A stretch of 6,288 nt of DNA from an uncultured Bacillota bacterium (GTDB lineage Bacteria; Bacillota; Clostridia; Peptostreptococcales; Anaerovoracaceae), in NCBI GenBank assembly GCA_949287115.1, contig CASEFF010000189.1, positions 1-6,288 on the forward strand. The letters run 5' to 3'. Every line of letters begins with the position of its first letter. Position 1 is the stretch's first letter. Below, one piece after another: positions 1 through 6,288 of the stretch. The position numbers and the translations under genes were made by a program. The notes beneath the pieces were generated by a model. The model was not told the origin of the DNA. It worked only from the letters and a program-made list of their open reading frames with translations, and ran no database searches.

Positions 1-1
1 C

Positions 2-1339
2 AAGGATTACATAGCGATGCCGAAGCCCAACATGTATCAGTCGCTCCATACGACGGTAATAAGCGACAGCGGCAAACCGTTCGAGATACAGATCAGGACG
101 TATGAGATGCACAGGATAGCCGAATACGGTATCGCGGCTCACTGGAAGTACAAGGAAGGTATAAAGTCCGATGCGGAGGAAGTGAAGCTGTCGTGGCTCA
201 GACAGGCTCTGGAGTGGCAGAAGGACGTAAAGGATCCGAAGGAGTTCATGGAGTCGCTCAAGATGGATCTCTTTTCGGGTCAGGTGTTCGTATTCACGCC
301 GCAGGGAGACGTCATAGAGCTGCCGGCGGATTCGACGCCGCTTGACTTTGCATTCAAGATACACTCCGACGTGGGAGCAAAATGCGTAGGCGCCAAGGTC
401 AACGGTAAGATGGTGCCTATAGACCATAAGCTGGAAAACGGCAGCATAGTGGAGATCGTCACATCGCCGAACGCCGCAGGCCCGAGCATCGACTGGCTCA
501 AGATGGTGAAGAGCAGCTCCGCAAGAAACAAGATACGCCAGTGGCTCAAGAAGGAAAACAAGACAGACGTTGTCGACAAGGCGAAGGAGCAGCTGGATAA
601 GTACATAAGGAAAAAGGGTTACGACCCGAAGGAGCTTTTGAAGAATTCGTTTATCGCCAGAGCCATCAGGGAGATGGGATACAAGACGACAGACGAGCTC
701 TACACCCAGCTGGCCAATACGGGAACGCTCCAGAGCAAGCTGCTCCACAATCTGTTGAAATACGATACGGAGGAAAAGGAAGCGGAGGCCGAAAAGGAAA
801 AGAGCCTGCTGGACGATCTCAACGAGATAAGCGAAAAGACCCAGAAGAGAGCGGCCCACGCGGCGGCCCATAAAAAGAAGGAAGACAATTCAGGCGTCAT
901 AGTCGAAGGCGTGGACAACCTGATGATAAGGATAGCCAGATGCTGCAATCCTGTGCCGGGAGACGATATCGTCGGATTCATCACGAAGGGGCGCGGGATA
1001 TCCGTCCACAGACGTGACTGCGACAACCTCAAATCCCTGTCTCCTGAGGAAAAGGCCAGGTTCATCGATGTCAAGTGGGACGATCATCTCACCGACAAAT
1101 CATTCGATGCGGAGATAAGCATTCTCGCAAAGGACCAGAAGAGCATGCTGTCCAGCATATCCAAGATATGCGAGGACATGGGCGTATACATATCGGGACT
1201 AAATGCGAAGGCGGACAAAGACGAAACGGTCAAGATCAATCTGACTCTGTCCATAAAAAACAGAGAGCAGATGGAAAAGATATGCCGTTCCCTCAAGGGA
1301 ATACCGGGCATACTGGAGGCGTACAGGACGAGCGTATGA
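2..1339 (+). CDS. rel: RelA/SpoT-family (p)ppGpp synthetase/hydrolase, 3' part (5' end outside window)
   Basis: Stringent-response enzyme that makes (and, in this family, usually also hydrolyses) ppGpp/pppGpp; it works in the cytoplasm and on the ribosome. Frame is open from base 2, giving 445 residues; full-length Rel is about 720-780, so the hydrolase domain and the start of the synthetase domain are missing only because of the window edge. Residues 1-2 (KD) followed by YIA match the end of the RXKD motif of bifunctional Rel, unlike EXDD of monofunctional RelA. The synthetase end follows (NMYQSLHT near 10-17; EIQIRT at 28-33, E28 being the expected catalytic Glu). Next come a TGS domain (about 94-155), a helical region, a charged Lys/Glu/Ala linker (about 255-295), the conserved-cysteine domain (CC at 314-315, H336, C340) and a C-terminal ACT domain (about 368-445). 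The stop overlaps the dtd start. No frameshift or missing key residue is seen. Family call very secure. Confidence 0.97.
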   Translation, partial: KDYIAMPKPNMYQSLHTTVISDSGKPFEIQIRTYEMHRIAEYGIAAHWKYKEGIKSDAEEVKLSWLRQALEWQKDVKDPKEFMESLKMDLFSGQVFVFTPQGDVIELPADSTPLDFAFKIHSDVGAKCVGAKVNGKMVPIDHKLENGSIVEIVTSPNAAGPSIDWLKMVKSSSARNKIRQWLKKENKTDVVDKAKEQLDKYIRKKGYDPKELLKNSFIARAIREMGYKTTDELYTQLANTGTLQSKLLHNLLKYDTEEKEAEAEKEKSLLDDLNEISEKTQKRAAHAAAHKKKEDNSGVIVEGVDNLMIRIARCCNPVPGDDIVGFITKGRGISVHRRDCDNLKSLSPEEKARFIDVKWDDHLTDKSFDAEISILAKDQKSMLSSISKICEDMGVYISGLNAKADKDETVKINLTLSIKNREQMEKICRSLKGIPGILEAYRTSV

Positions 1340-1785
1340 GAGCAGTAGTACAGAGAGTCACCGAAAGCCGGGTGACGGTGGATGAAAAGATCACGGGAGA
1401 AATAGGAAAAGGACTGATGGTGCTCATAGGAGTGCAGGACGGAGACGACGAACAGGACGCGGCCTATATAGCGGACAAAGTATCGGGTCTGAGGATATTC
1501 GAGGACGAAGAGGGAAAACTCAACCTGTCGGTAAAGGATATCGGAGGAAGCGTCCTTGCCGTATCCCAGTTCACGCTGCTGGGGGATGCCAGAAAAGGCA
1601 GGAGACCGGGATTTTCAAGGGCGGCACGTCCGGAGGAGGCCAACAGGCTGTATCGCAAGGTCATAGAAGCCATAGAGGCACAGGACATACACGTGGAGGA
1701 AGGCGTGTTCCGTGCGGAGATGATGGTGGAAATACATAACGACGGTCCCGTAACCATATTGCTGGACAGTCACAGGGAATTCTGA
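1336..1785 (+). CDS. dtd: D-aminoacyl-tRNA deacylase (DTD)
   Basis: Cytoplasmic, RNA-based proofreading enzyme that hydrolyses D-aminoacyl-tRNAs (classically D-Tyr) and, from work on the family, also Gly-tRNA(Ala). The product is 149 residues, normal for the family (about 145-150). It begins MRAVVQRV, the usual DTD start. The two signature motifs are present: SQFTL at 77-81, with T80 in the active-site position, and NDGPVT at 135-140, whose Gly-cisPro pair (G137-P138) enforces chiral selection across the dimer interface. The ATG at 1336 shares the four bases ATGA with the rel stop, so translational coupling is likely. An AGGA at 1325-1328 lies 7 bases upstream; a stronger GGAGG at 1315-1319 is rather far. 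The frame stays open upstream inside rel, but conserved family sequence begins at this ATG. Function fits the two tRNA synthetase genes downstream. Secure. Confidence 0.97.
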   Translation: MRAVVQRVTESRVTVDEKITGEIGKGLMVLIGVQDGDDEQDAAYIADKVSGLRIFEDEEGKLNLSVKDIGGSVLAVSQFTLLGDARKGRRPGFSRAARPEEANRLYRKVIEAIEAQDIHVEEGVFRAEMMVEIHNDGPVTILLDSHREF

Positions 1786-1795
1786 ACAATACCGG

Positions 1796-1801
1796 AAGGA
1801 G
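1796..1801 (+). promoter_or_regulatory. Shine-Dalgarno site of the MBL-fold gene
   Basis: AAGGAG lies 7 bases before the ATG at 1809, in the 23-base gap after dtd. It is a standard strong ribosome binding site and fixes this start. No terminator or promoter fits in the gap, so the gene is probably read from the same transcript as dtd. Confidence 0.8.
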
Positions 1802-1808
1802 AAACAAA

Positions 1809-2432
1809 ATGAACATAACATGTATGCCCAGCGGAGCACTGGGAGTAAACACATATCTGGCGGTCGATGAAGGAACGAAGGAAGGCTTCATAGTCGATCC
1901 GGGCGGACATAATCCGAAGCTCACCGAGAAGGTGAAGAGCGAAGGCGTAGACATAAAGTACATAATACTGACCCACGGACATTCCGACCACATATGCGGA
2001 GTGAACGACCACATGAAGGATTTTCCCGATGCAAAAGTCGTGGCATACGAAGCGGAAAGACCGATGCTGGAAGATGCGCGACTCAATCAGAGCACGATGT
2101 TCGGGACGCCTCAGACGGTCAGCGCCGATATATGGGTAAAGGACGGAGATGAGCTGAAGCTCGGAGATCATACGCTGAAATTCATGCATACGCCGGGACA
2201 TACACCGGGCGGCATGTGCGTATATATAGCTGATGAACACGTACTGTTCAGCGGCGACACGCTGTTCTGCCAGTCCATAGGCAGGACGGATTTTCCGGGA
2301 GGATCTTTCAGGGATCTTGCCGATGCCGTACACAACAAGCTGTTCGTGCTCCCGGACGACACGACGGTGCTGCCGGGACACATGGGAGCGACGACCATAG
2401 GATTCGAGAAAGGTAACAACCCGTTTGTATAG
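1809..2432 (+). CDS. MBL-fold metallo-hydrolase, glyoxalase II-like (YqgX/YcbL type)
   Basis: Predicted cytoplasmic binuclear metal hydrolase of 207 residues, the usual size of the short glyoxalase-II-like group; no signal peptide or membrane segment. All expected metal ligands are visible: THGHSDH gives H56, H58, D60 and H61, HTPGHTPGG gives H131, SGDTLF gives bridging D150, and PGHMGATTIG gives H191. The C-terminus (TTIGFEKGNNPFV) is typical of this group. The long C-terminal substrate domain of classical glyoxalase II is absent. Relatives are often annotated as hydroxyacylglutathione hydrolase, but most Clostridia lack glutathione, so the substrate (another thioester or an unrelated ester) is unknown. 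The gene sits 23 bases after dtd, and its last 8 bases overlap the probable start of hemZ. Fold and metal site are certain; substrate is not. Confidence 0.94.
   Translation: MNITCMPSGALGVNTYLAVDEGTKEGFIVDPGGHNPKLTEKVKSEGVDIKYIILTHGHSDHICGVNDHMKDFPDAKVVAYEAERPMLEDARLNQSTMFGTPQTVSADIWVKDGDELKLGDHTLKFMHTPGHTPGGMCVYIADEHVLFSGDTLFCQSIGRTDFPGGSFRDLADAVHNKLFVLPDDTTVLPGHMGATTIGFEKGNNPFV
2407..2413 (+). promoter_or_regulatory. Probable ribosome binding site for the TTG start of hemZ
   Basis: AGAAAGG inside the end of the MBL-fold gene lies 11 bases before TTG 2425. It is weak and slightly distant. It nevertheless supports the TTG, because the hemZ frame has a stop (TAG) at 2398-2400 and no ATG before the conserved N-terminal sequence begins. 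Coupling to translation of the upstream gene probably helps initiation. Confidence 0.5.
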
Positions 2433-3783
2433 GATTTCGATAGATGGAGTGGAAAAGACCCAGCAGTACGAAGAACTGGTAAGGGTGTTCCTGCCCGACA
2501 GCGGATTCGAGATGATAAGGGACGCAGCGCGGGAAGGGGCGGATGACGTAAGGACATTCCGGTTCGACGGAGACAAAGACGATCTGCGCCGCCGCATATA
2601 TGCAGACCTTTCGGAATACACGGGCAGGAGGCCGCGCTGGGGAGTGCTCACCGGTATAAGACCGGTCAAGCTGGCAGGTGAACTGCTGGACAGATGCGGC
2701 AGCATGGAGGAAACGGAAAGGATACTGAAGGAAAGGTATCTTCTGAGCGACGACAAGATAAGGCTGACCATGGATACGCTGAGTTTTCAGCGGAGCATAT
2801 GCGGAAAGCCGCAGCGTGACAGCATGGGCGTGTATGTAGGCATACCTTTCTGTCCGACGAGATGTCTGTACTGTTCATTCACGTCAAATCAGGCCGATGA
2901 AGGTGAAATGGACAGATACATGGATGCGCTGTGCAGAGAGATGGAAAGCTGCCGGGACCACATCGCACGTGAAGGCATAGCCGTAGAGTCCGTTTACATA
3001 GGGGGAGGCACTCCTACGGCTCTCACGGAACGCCAGCTGGAGCGCCTTCTTGAAAAGGTATCGGATGTTTTCGACGGAGGTGATCTCAGGGAATTCACGG
3101 TGGAGGCCGGCAGGCCGGATACGTTCACGCCGGAAAAGCTGAGGCTTATAAAGGATGCGGGAGCGGACAGAATAAGCATAAATCCCCAGACCATGAAGGA
3201 TGAGACCCTGCGCTTAATAGGAAGACAGCATACGTCTGAGGATACGGTAAAAGCCTTTGCCATGGCTGAAAGAGCCGGCATAGGCTGCATCAACGCGGAC
3301 CTCATAGCGGGACTTCCCGGTGAGGAGCCCGATGATTTTCGCAGGAGCCTTGAGATCGTATGCGGGCTCGGCGCAGATGACATAACGCTGCACACCCTTG
3401 CGGTAAAGAGGGCGTCCAGACTGAAGGATGTGGACGGAGAATTCAATTACAGGAACGAGGACACGTGTATAACGATGCTGGATCGCGCTCACAAATATCT
3501 GGAAGAGATGGATTACAGACCGTACTACCTTTACAGGCAGAAGCATACATCGGGAAGTACGGAGAATCTGGGGCTGTGCAGAGACGGTAAGGTTTCATAT
3601 TACAATGTGCGAATAATGGAGGAGGCTCAGTCCATACTGGCGCTGGGCGCGGGAGGTATCAGCAAGGTGTATTTCCCGGAGGAAAACAGGCTCGAACGTG
3701 TAGCCAACGTTTCCAACTACGAGATATATATCGACAGGATAGATGAGATGATAGAACGCAAGGAAAAGAATTTTTGGAGGTGA
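2425..3783 (+). CDS. hemZ: HemZ-type radical SAM protein (annotated coproporphyrinogen III dehydrogenase)
   Basis: Radical SAM protein of the HemN/HemW superfamily, 452 residues from TTG 2425. Residues 1 to about 130 form the HemZ-specific N-terminal region, including the segment RPRWGVLTGIRPVKL (69-83). The [4Fe-4S]/SAM motif is C143-x3-C147-x2-C150 followed by SF, then GGGTP at 194-198 for SAM binding, and HemN-like segments EAGRPD (about 227-232), SINPQTM and DLIAGLPGE. The C-terminal part has YYLYRQK (near 367-373) and LGAGGISK, as in HemZ. B. subtilis HemZ is linked to oxygen-independent decarboxylation of coproporphyrinogen III, but many Clostridia with a hemZ in this position lack a full haem pathway, so the reaction here is uncertain. 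The start is inferred: an in-frame stop lies at 2398 and no ATG is available, so TTG 2425 is best and GTG 2449 is the alternative. The stop codon lies within the hisS ribosome binding site. Confidence 0.9.
   Translation: MYRISIDGVEKTQQYEELVRVFLPDSGFEMIRDAAREGADDVRTFRFDGDKDDLRRRIYADLSEYTGRRPRWGVLTGIRPVKLAGELLDRCGSMEETERILKERYLLSDDKIRLTMDTLSFQRSICGKPQRDSMGVYVGIPFCPTRCLYCSFTSNQADEGEMDRYMDALCREMESCRDHIAREGIAVESVYIGGGTPTALTERQLERLLEKVSDVFDGGDLREFTVEAGRPDTFTPEKLRLIKDAGADRISINPQTMKDETLRLIGRQHTSEDTVKAFAMAERAGIGCINADLIAGLPGEEPDDFRRSLEIVCGLGADDITLHTLAVKRASRLKDVDGEFNYRNEDTCITMLDRAHKYLEEMDYRPYYLYRQKHTSGSTENLGLCRDGKVSYYNVRIMEEAQSILALGAGGISKVYFPEENRLERVANVSNYEIYIDRIDEMIERKEKNFWR
3776..3783 (+). promoter_or_regulatory. 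Strong Shine-Dalgarno site of hisS containing the hemZ stop codon
   Basis: GGAGGTGA is a near-perfect anti-16S match ending 4 bases before the hisS ATG at 3788. Its final TGA is the hemZ stop, so ribosomes ending hemZ stop directly on the hisS entry site. This leaves no room for a T-box leader, which precedes hisS in B. subtilis. Confidence 0.9.
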
Positions 3784-3787
3784 ACAG

Positions 3788-5041
3788 ATGCTGACAAAGG
3801 CACCCAAGGGCACGAAGGATATGCTGCCTGATGAGGCTTATAAATGGCACTATATAGAAAAGGCTTTTGCCGACGTATGCGAGACATACGGATTCAGGGA
3901 AATGAGGACACCGGTGTTCGAGCATACGGAGCTGTTCCAGCGCGGCGTAGGCGATACGACCGATATAGTCCAGAAGGAGATGTACAGTTTTCAGGATTAC
4001 GGCAAGAGGAACATCACACTGAAGCCGGAAGGAACATCGCCGGTGGTGAGAGCTTTCGTCGAGCACAAGCTGTATGCGGGACCGCAGCCTGCCAAATTCT
4101 ATTACAATATACCGTGTTTCAGATACGAAAAGCCGCAGTCGGGAAGGCTGAGGGAATTCCATCAGTTCGGCGTCGAGACCTTCGGTACGGACGACATGAT
4201 GGCGGACGCCGAGATAATAAGCCTTGCCAGCGATTTTCTCACAGCCATGGGCATTACCGACATAGAGCTGAGGATAAACAGCGTGGGATGTCCCGAATGC
4301 AGGAAAAAGCACAGAGAAGCGCTGAAGGAATTTCTGAAGCCGAAGTACGACGAGCTCTGCGACACGTGCAGGGACAGATATGACAGGAACCCGATGAGGA
4401 TACTGGACTGCAAGTCGCCTGTGTGCCAGAAGCTGGTACAGGGAGCACCGCTGATGCTGGATTATCTCTGCGATGACTGCCGCAACGCCTTCGAAGAGCT
4501 CAAAGCAAACCTTACGGCTATGGGCATCGCCTTCACAGTGGACCCCAATATCGTCAGAGGCCTCGATTATTATACCAAGACGGCATTCGAATTCGTCACC
4601 GACAGCATAGGCGCTCAGGGTACCGTATGCGGCGGAGGCAGATACGATCACCTCGTGGAGGAAATAGGAGGTCCGGCCACGCCGGGAGTGGGATTCGGCC
4701 TGGGAAAGGAAAGACTGCTGCTGACGATGGAAGCGTGCGGAGCCGACATACCTGAGCCTGACGGAGCGGATGTCTTCATAGCCTTCATGGGAGAAGAGGC
4801 GAAAGAGGCAGGACTGGGACTCATGAGAGAACTGAGACAGAAAGGCCTGAAGGTGCAGATGGATATAATGGGCAGGAACATCAAGAACCAGTTCAAGTAT
4901 GCCAACAGGATAAACGCAAAGAAGACCGTCGTCATAGGTCAGGACGAGCTGGAAAACGACAGCTTCGCCATAAAGGACATGGAGACGTCGGAGCAGGTGA
5001 CGGTGCCTATGGCGCGCATCGTGGATGAACTGCTCGGGTAG
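3788..5041 (+). CDS. hisS: Histidyl-tRNA synthetase (HisRS)
   Basis: Class II synthetase that attaches histidine to tRNA(His); 417 residues, normal for bacterial HisRS (about 410-430). The N-terminus has the family PKGTKDMLP (6-14), then motif 1 around TPVFEHTELFQRGVGDTTD (41-59) and motif 2 with LKPEGT (78-83; Lys where E. coli has Arg) through FRYEKPQSGR (111-120). The histidine-specific signatures are RGLDYYT (257-263) and GGGRYD (282-287), followed by motif 3, GVGFGLGKERL (300-310). The C-terminal anticodon-binding domain covers about 325-417. The insertion domain between motifs 2 and 3 carries eight cysteines in four pairs (C168/C171, C191/C194, C208/C213, C228/C231), absent from E. coli HisRS but, as I recall, seen in clostridial relatives. 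The ATG is fixed by a strong ribosome binding site and starts 4 bases after hemZ. aspS follows after 67 bases, the hisS-aspS order usual in Bacillota. Very secure. Confidence 0.98.
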   Translation: MLTKAPKGTKDMLPDEAYKWHYIEKAFADVCETYGFREMRTPVFEHTELFQRGVGDTTDIVQKEMYSFQDYGKRNITLKPEGTSPVVRAFVEHKLYAGPQPAKFYYNIPCFRYEKPQSGRLREFHQFGVETFGTDDMMADAEIISLASDFLTAMGITDIELRINSVGCPECRKKHREALKEFLKPKYDELCDTCRDRYDRNPMRILDCKSPVCQKLVQGAPLMLDYLCDDCRNAFEELKANLTAMGIAFTVDPNIVRGLDYYTKTAFEFVTDSIGAQGTVCGGGRYDHLVEEIGGPATPGVGFGLGKERLLLTMEACGADIPEPDGADVFIAFMGEEAKEAGLGLMRELRQKGLKVQMDIMGRNIKNQFKYANRINAKKTVVIGQDELENDSFAIKDMETSEQVTVPMARIVDELLG

Positions 5042-5108
5042 AACGGAAAAACGCATAAATGGGTGAAGACGGGAAACGGTATTTAATTTCGACAGGAGAG
5101 GAAAAAGG
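5042..5108 (+). other. hisS-aspS intergenic gap
   Basis: The only appreciable non-coding gap, 67 bases. I find no inverted repeat followed by a T run, so no intrinsic terminator, and no T-box or other leader would fit. An AT-rich TATTTAAT at 5080-5087 resembles a -10 box but has no matching -35. A possible 17-codon reading frame (ATG 5059 to TGA 5112) overlaps the aspS start by four bases. Most likely this is a simple spacer in one transcript. Confidence 0.5.
5094..5101 (+). promoter_or_regulatory. Shine-Dalgarno site of aspS
   Basis: AGGAGAGG ends 7 bases before the ATG at 5109. It supports this start over the internal ATG at 5133 (Met9), which would remove residues conserved at the AspRS N-terminus. 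Confidence 0.8.
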
Positions 5109-6288
5109 ATGAGTATATACAAGCGCAGCCACATGTGTGGTGAGTTGAGAGCAAGCGACATCGGACAGGAAGTGGTGCTGAACGGATGGATACAGAAGAG
5201 GAGAAATCTGGGAGGTCTCATATTCTGTGACCTCAGGGATAAGACGGGCATAACGCAGATAGTGTTTGACGACAAGATCCCACAGAGCCTTTTCGATAAG
5301 GCTGACACCCTCCGAAGCGAGTACGTCGTAGGCGTAAAGGGAAAGGTGGCGGAGAGAGAGTCGAAGAATCCCGATCTGCCGACGGGAGACATTGAGGTGT
5401 TCGTAAGCGACCTCATCATATATTCCACTGCCGATACGCCGCCTATATACATAAAGGACGACGATAACGTGGATGACAATCTCAGGCTTAAATACAGATA
5501 TCTGGATCTCAGAAAGAAGAAAATGCAGGACAACCTGACATTCAGACATAAGCTGGCAAAGCTGACGAGGGATTATTTTTCCGAAAACGGATTTACCGAG
5601 GTGGAGACGCCTGTGCTGATAAAGTCCACTCCGGAAGGTGCAAGGGATTATCTCGTGCCGAGCCGTGTCAATAAGGGCAGGTTCTACGCACTGCCGCAGT
5701 CGCCCCAGATGTTCAAGCAGCTGCTGATGGTAGGCGGTACCGACAGGTATATGCAGATCGTGAAGTGCTTCAGGGACGAGGATCTGAGAGCCGACAGGCA
5801 GCCGGAATTCACCCAGATAGACCTTGAGATGTCCTTTGTCGATATGGACGATGTGATAGAGATACAGGAAGGTTATCTCAAACGCGTGTTCAAAGAGATG
5901 AAGGGTGTCGATATACAGACGCCGTTCCCGAGGATCACGTACGACGAAGCCATGGAAAGGTACGGCAGCGACAAGCCCGACACGAGATTCGGTTTCGAGC
6001 TGCAGGACATCACGGAACTGGTGAAAGACTGTGATTTTAAGGTGTTCACGGATGCAATAGATGCCGGCGGCAGCGTAAGGGGCATATGCGTAACGGCAGC
6101 GGCGGAAAAATATACGAGAAAGAAGATAGACAAGCTGACCGAACAGGTGAAAAGTTACGGAGCCAGGGGGATGGTCTGGATGAAGGTGACGGACGACGGC
6201 GTATCCTCCTCCGTAAACAAGTTCTTCACGCCGGAACAGCTGAAGGAGATCGCCGACACCATGGGGGCTGCTGCGGGAGACCTCATAC
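5109..6288 (+). CDS. aspS: Aspartyl-tRNA synthetase (AspRS), 5' part (3' end outside window)
   Basis: Class IIb synthetase that attaches aspartate to tRNA(Asp). The frame is open from ATG 5109 to the right edge, giving 393 residues of an expected 580-600. The N-terminal OB-fold anticodon-binding domain (about 1-105) includes GWIQKRRNLGGLIF (26-39). The catalytic domain has RYLDLR (130-135), motif 1 near FTEVETPVL (162-170), the QSPQ loop (197-200) and motif 2, FRDEDLRADRQPEFTQ (221-236). From about residue 290 (KPDTRFGFEL) the sequence enters the bacteria-specific GAD insertion domain; motif 3 lies beyond the window. L34 in the anticodon-binding loop, where non-discriminating AspRS often have His, suggests the tRNA(Asp)-specific type. 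The start is supported by AGGAGAGG upstream and by the conserved N-terminal CGELR and GWIQ segments. No damage is seen; truncation is only the window edge. Family call very secure. Confidence 0.97.
   Translation, partial: MSIYKRSHMCGELRASDIGQEVVLNGWIQKRRNLGGLIFCDLRDKTGITQIVFDDKIPQSLFDKADTLRSEYVVGVKGKVAERESKNPDLPTGDIEVFVSDLIIYSTADTPPIYIKDDDNVDDNLRLKYRYLDLRKKKMQDNLTFRHKLAKLTRDYFSENGFTEVETPVLIKSTPEGARDYLVPSRVNKGRFYALPQSPQMFKQLLMVGGTDRYMQIVKCFRDEDLRADRQPEFTQIDLEMSFVDMDDVIEIQEGYLKRVFKEMKGVDIQTPFPRITYDEAMERYGSDKPDTRFGFELQDITELVKDCDFKVFTDAIDAGGSVRGICVTAAAEKYTRKKIDKLTEQVKSYGARGMVWMKVTDDGVSSSVNKFFTPEQLKEIADTMGAAAGDLI

Noticed and set aside
1075..1335. Upstream extension of dtd inside rel (start at 1075)
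   Set aside because: The frame is open, but conserved DTD sequence begins at ATG 1336 and the resulting 149 residues match family length; the extension is an out-of-frame reading of the Rel ACT domain.
1770..2771. Antisense open frame of 333 codons across the MBL-fold gene and the start of hemZ
   Set aside because: Same cause: it is codon-aligned with the MBL-fold gene, which has no in-frame TTA, CTA or TCA. No domain or plausible ribosome binding site supports it.
3844..4383. Forward open frame of 179 codons inside hisS in another frame
   Set aside because: It lies entirely inside hisS, its product is Arg-rich and low-complexity as expected of an out-of-frame reading, and the hisS frame carries all the family motifs.
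5057..5087. Promoter before aspS (TATTTAAT as -10)
   Set aside because: No -35-like hexamer lies at 16-18 bases upstream (the sequence there is about ATGGGT), and the gap looks like an operon spacer.
3659..5533. Antisense open frame of 624 codons across hisS and the start of aspS
   Set aside because: Within hisS its codons align exactly with hisS codons, so it can only be stopped where hisS uses TTA, CTA or TCA, codons this genome avoids. It has no recognisable domain, and hisS is certain on the other strand.
1..6288. CRISPR arrays, tRNA/rRNA genes, insertion sequences, terminal repeats, toxin-antitoxin or defence genes
   Set aside because: Reading through the window showed no repeated units, no tRNA-like or rRNA segments and no transposase or defence domains; about 98% of the sequence is accounted for by the six genes.

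Overview
The window is a fully coding stretch, six genes all on the + strand, of a kind of gene cluster well known from Bacillota, especially Clostridia. In order: the 3' two thirds of a RelA/SpoT-family (p)ppGpp enzyme gene (cut by the left edge), dtd (D-aminoacyl-tRNA deacylase), a glyoxalase-II-like metallo-beta-lactamase-fold hydrolase, hemZ (HemN/HemW-like radical SAM protein), hisS (histidyl-tRNA synthetase) and the first 393 codons of aspS (aspartyl-tRNA synthetase, cut by the right edge).

Organism: gene order, the RXKD-type Rel, HemZ and the cysteine-pair HisRS point to an anaerobic Clostridia-type Bacillota. Composition looks mid-GC. Ile is often ATA, Arg mostly AGG/AGA, Leu mostly CTG/CTC, and TTA, CTA and TCA codons are rare (none in frame in hisS or the MBL-fold gene). 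I cannot name a genus; a mid-GC family such as Anaerovoracaceae is only a guess.

Layout: spacing is very tight, which suggests one polycistronic unit. rel and dtd overlap by 4 bases (ATGA), dtd and the MBL gene are 23 bases apart, the MBL gene and hemZ overlap by 8 bases with a probable TTG start, hemZ and hisS are 4 bases apart with the hemZ stop inside the hisS Shine-Dalgarno sequence, and hisS and aspS are 67 bases apart. I see no terminator, convincing promoter, T-box leader, RNA gene, repeat array, CRISPR or mobile element.

Together: HisRS and AspRS charge tRNAs, Dtd removes mischarged D-amino acids (and Gly from tRNA-Ala), and Rel senses uncharged tRNA on the ribosome, so four of the six genes concern tRNA charging and its quality. 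The MBL hydrolase and HemZ are constant neighbours in such clusters without a clear link to this theme. This is an ordinary conserved core region. I do not find a previously undescribed system; the findings are modest points about individual proteins and junctions.
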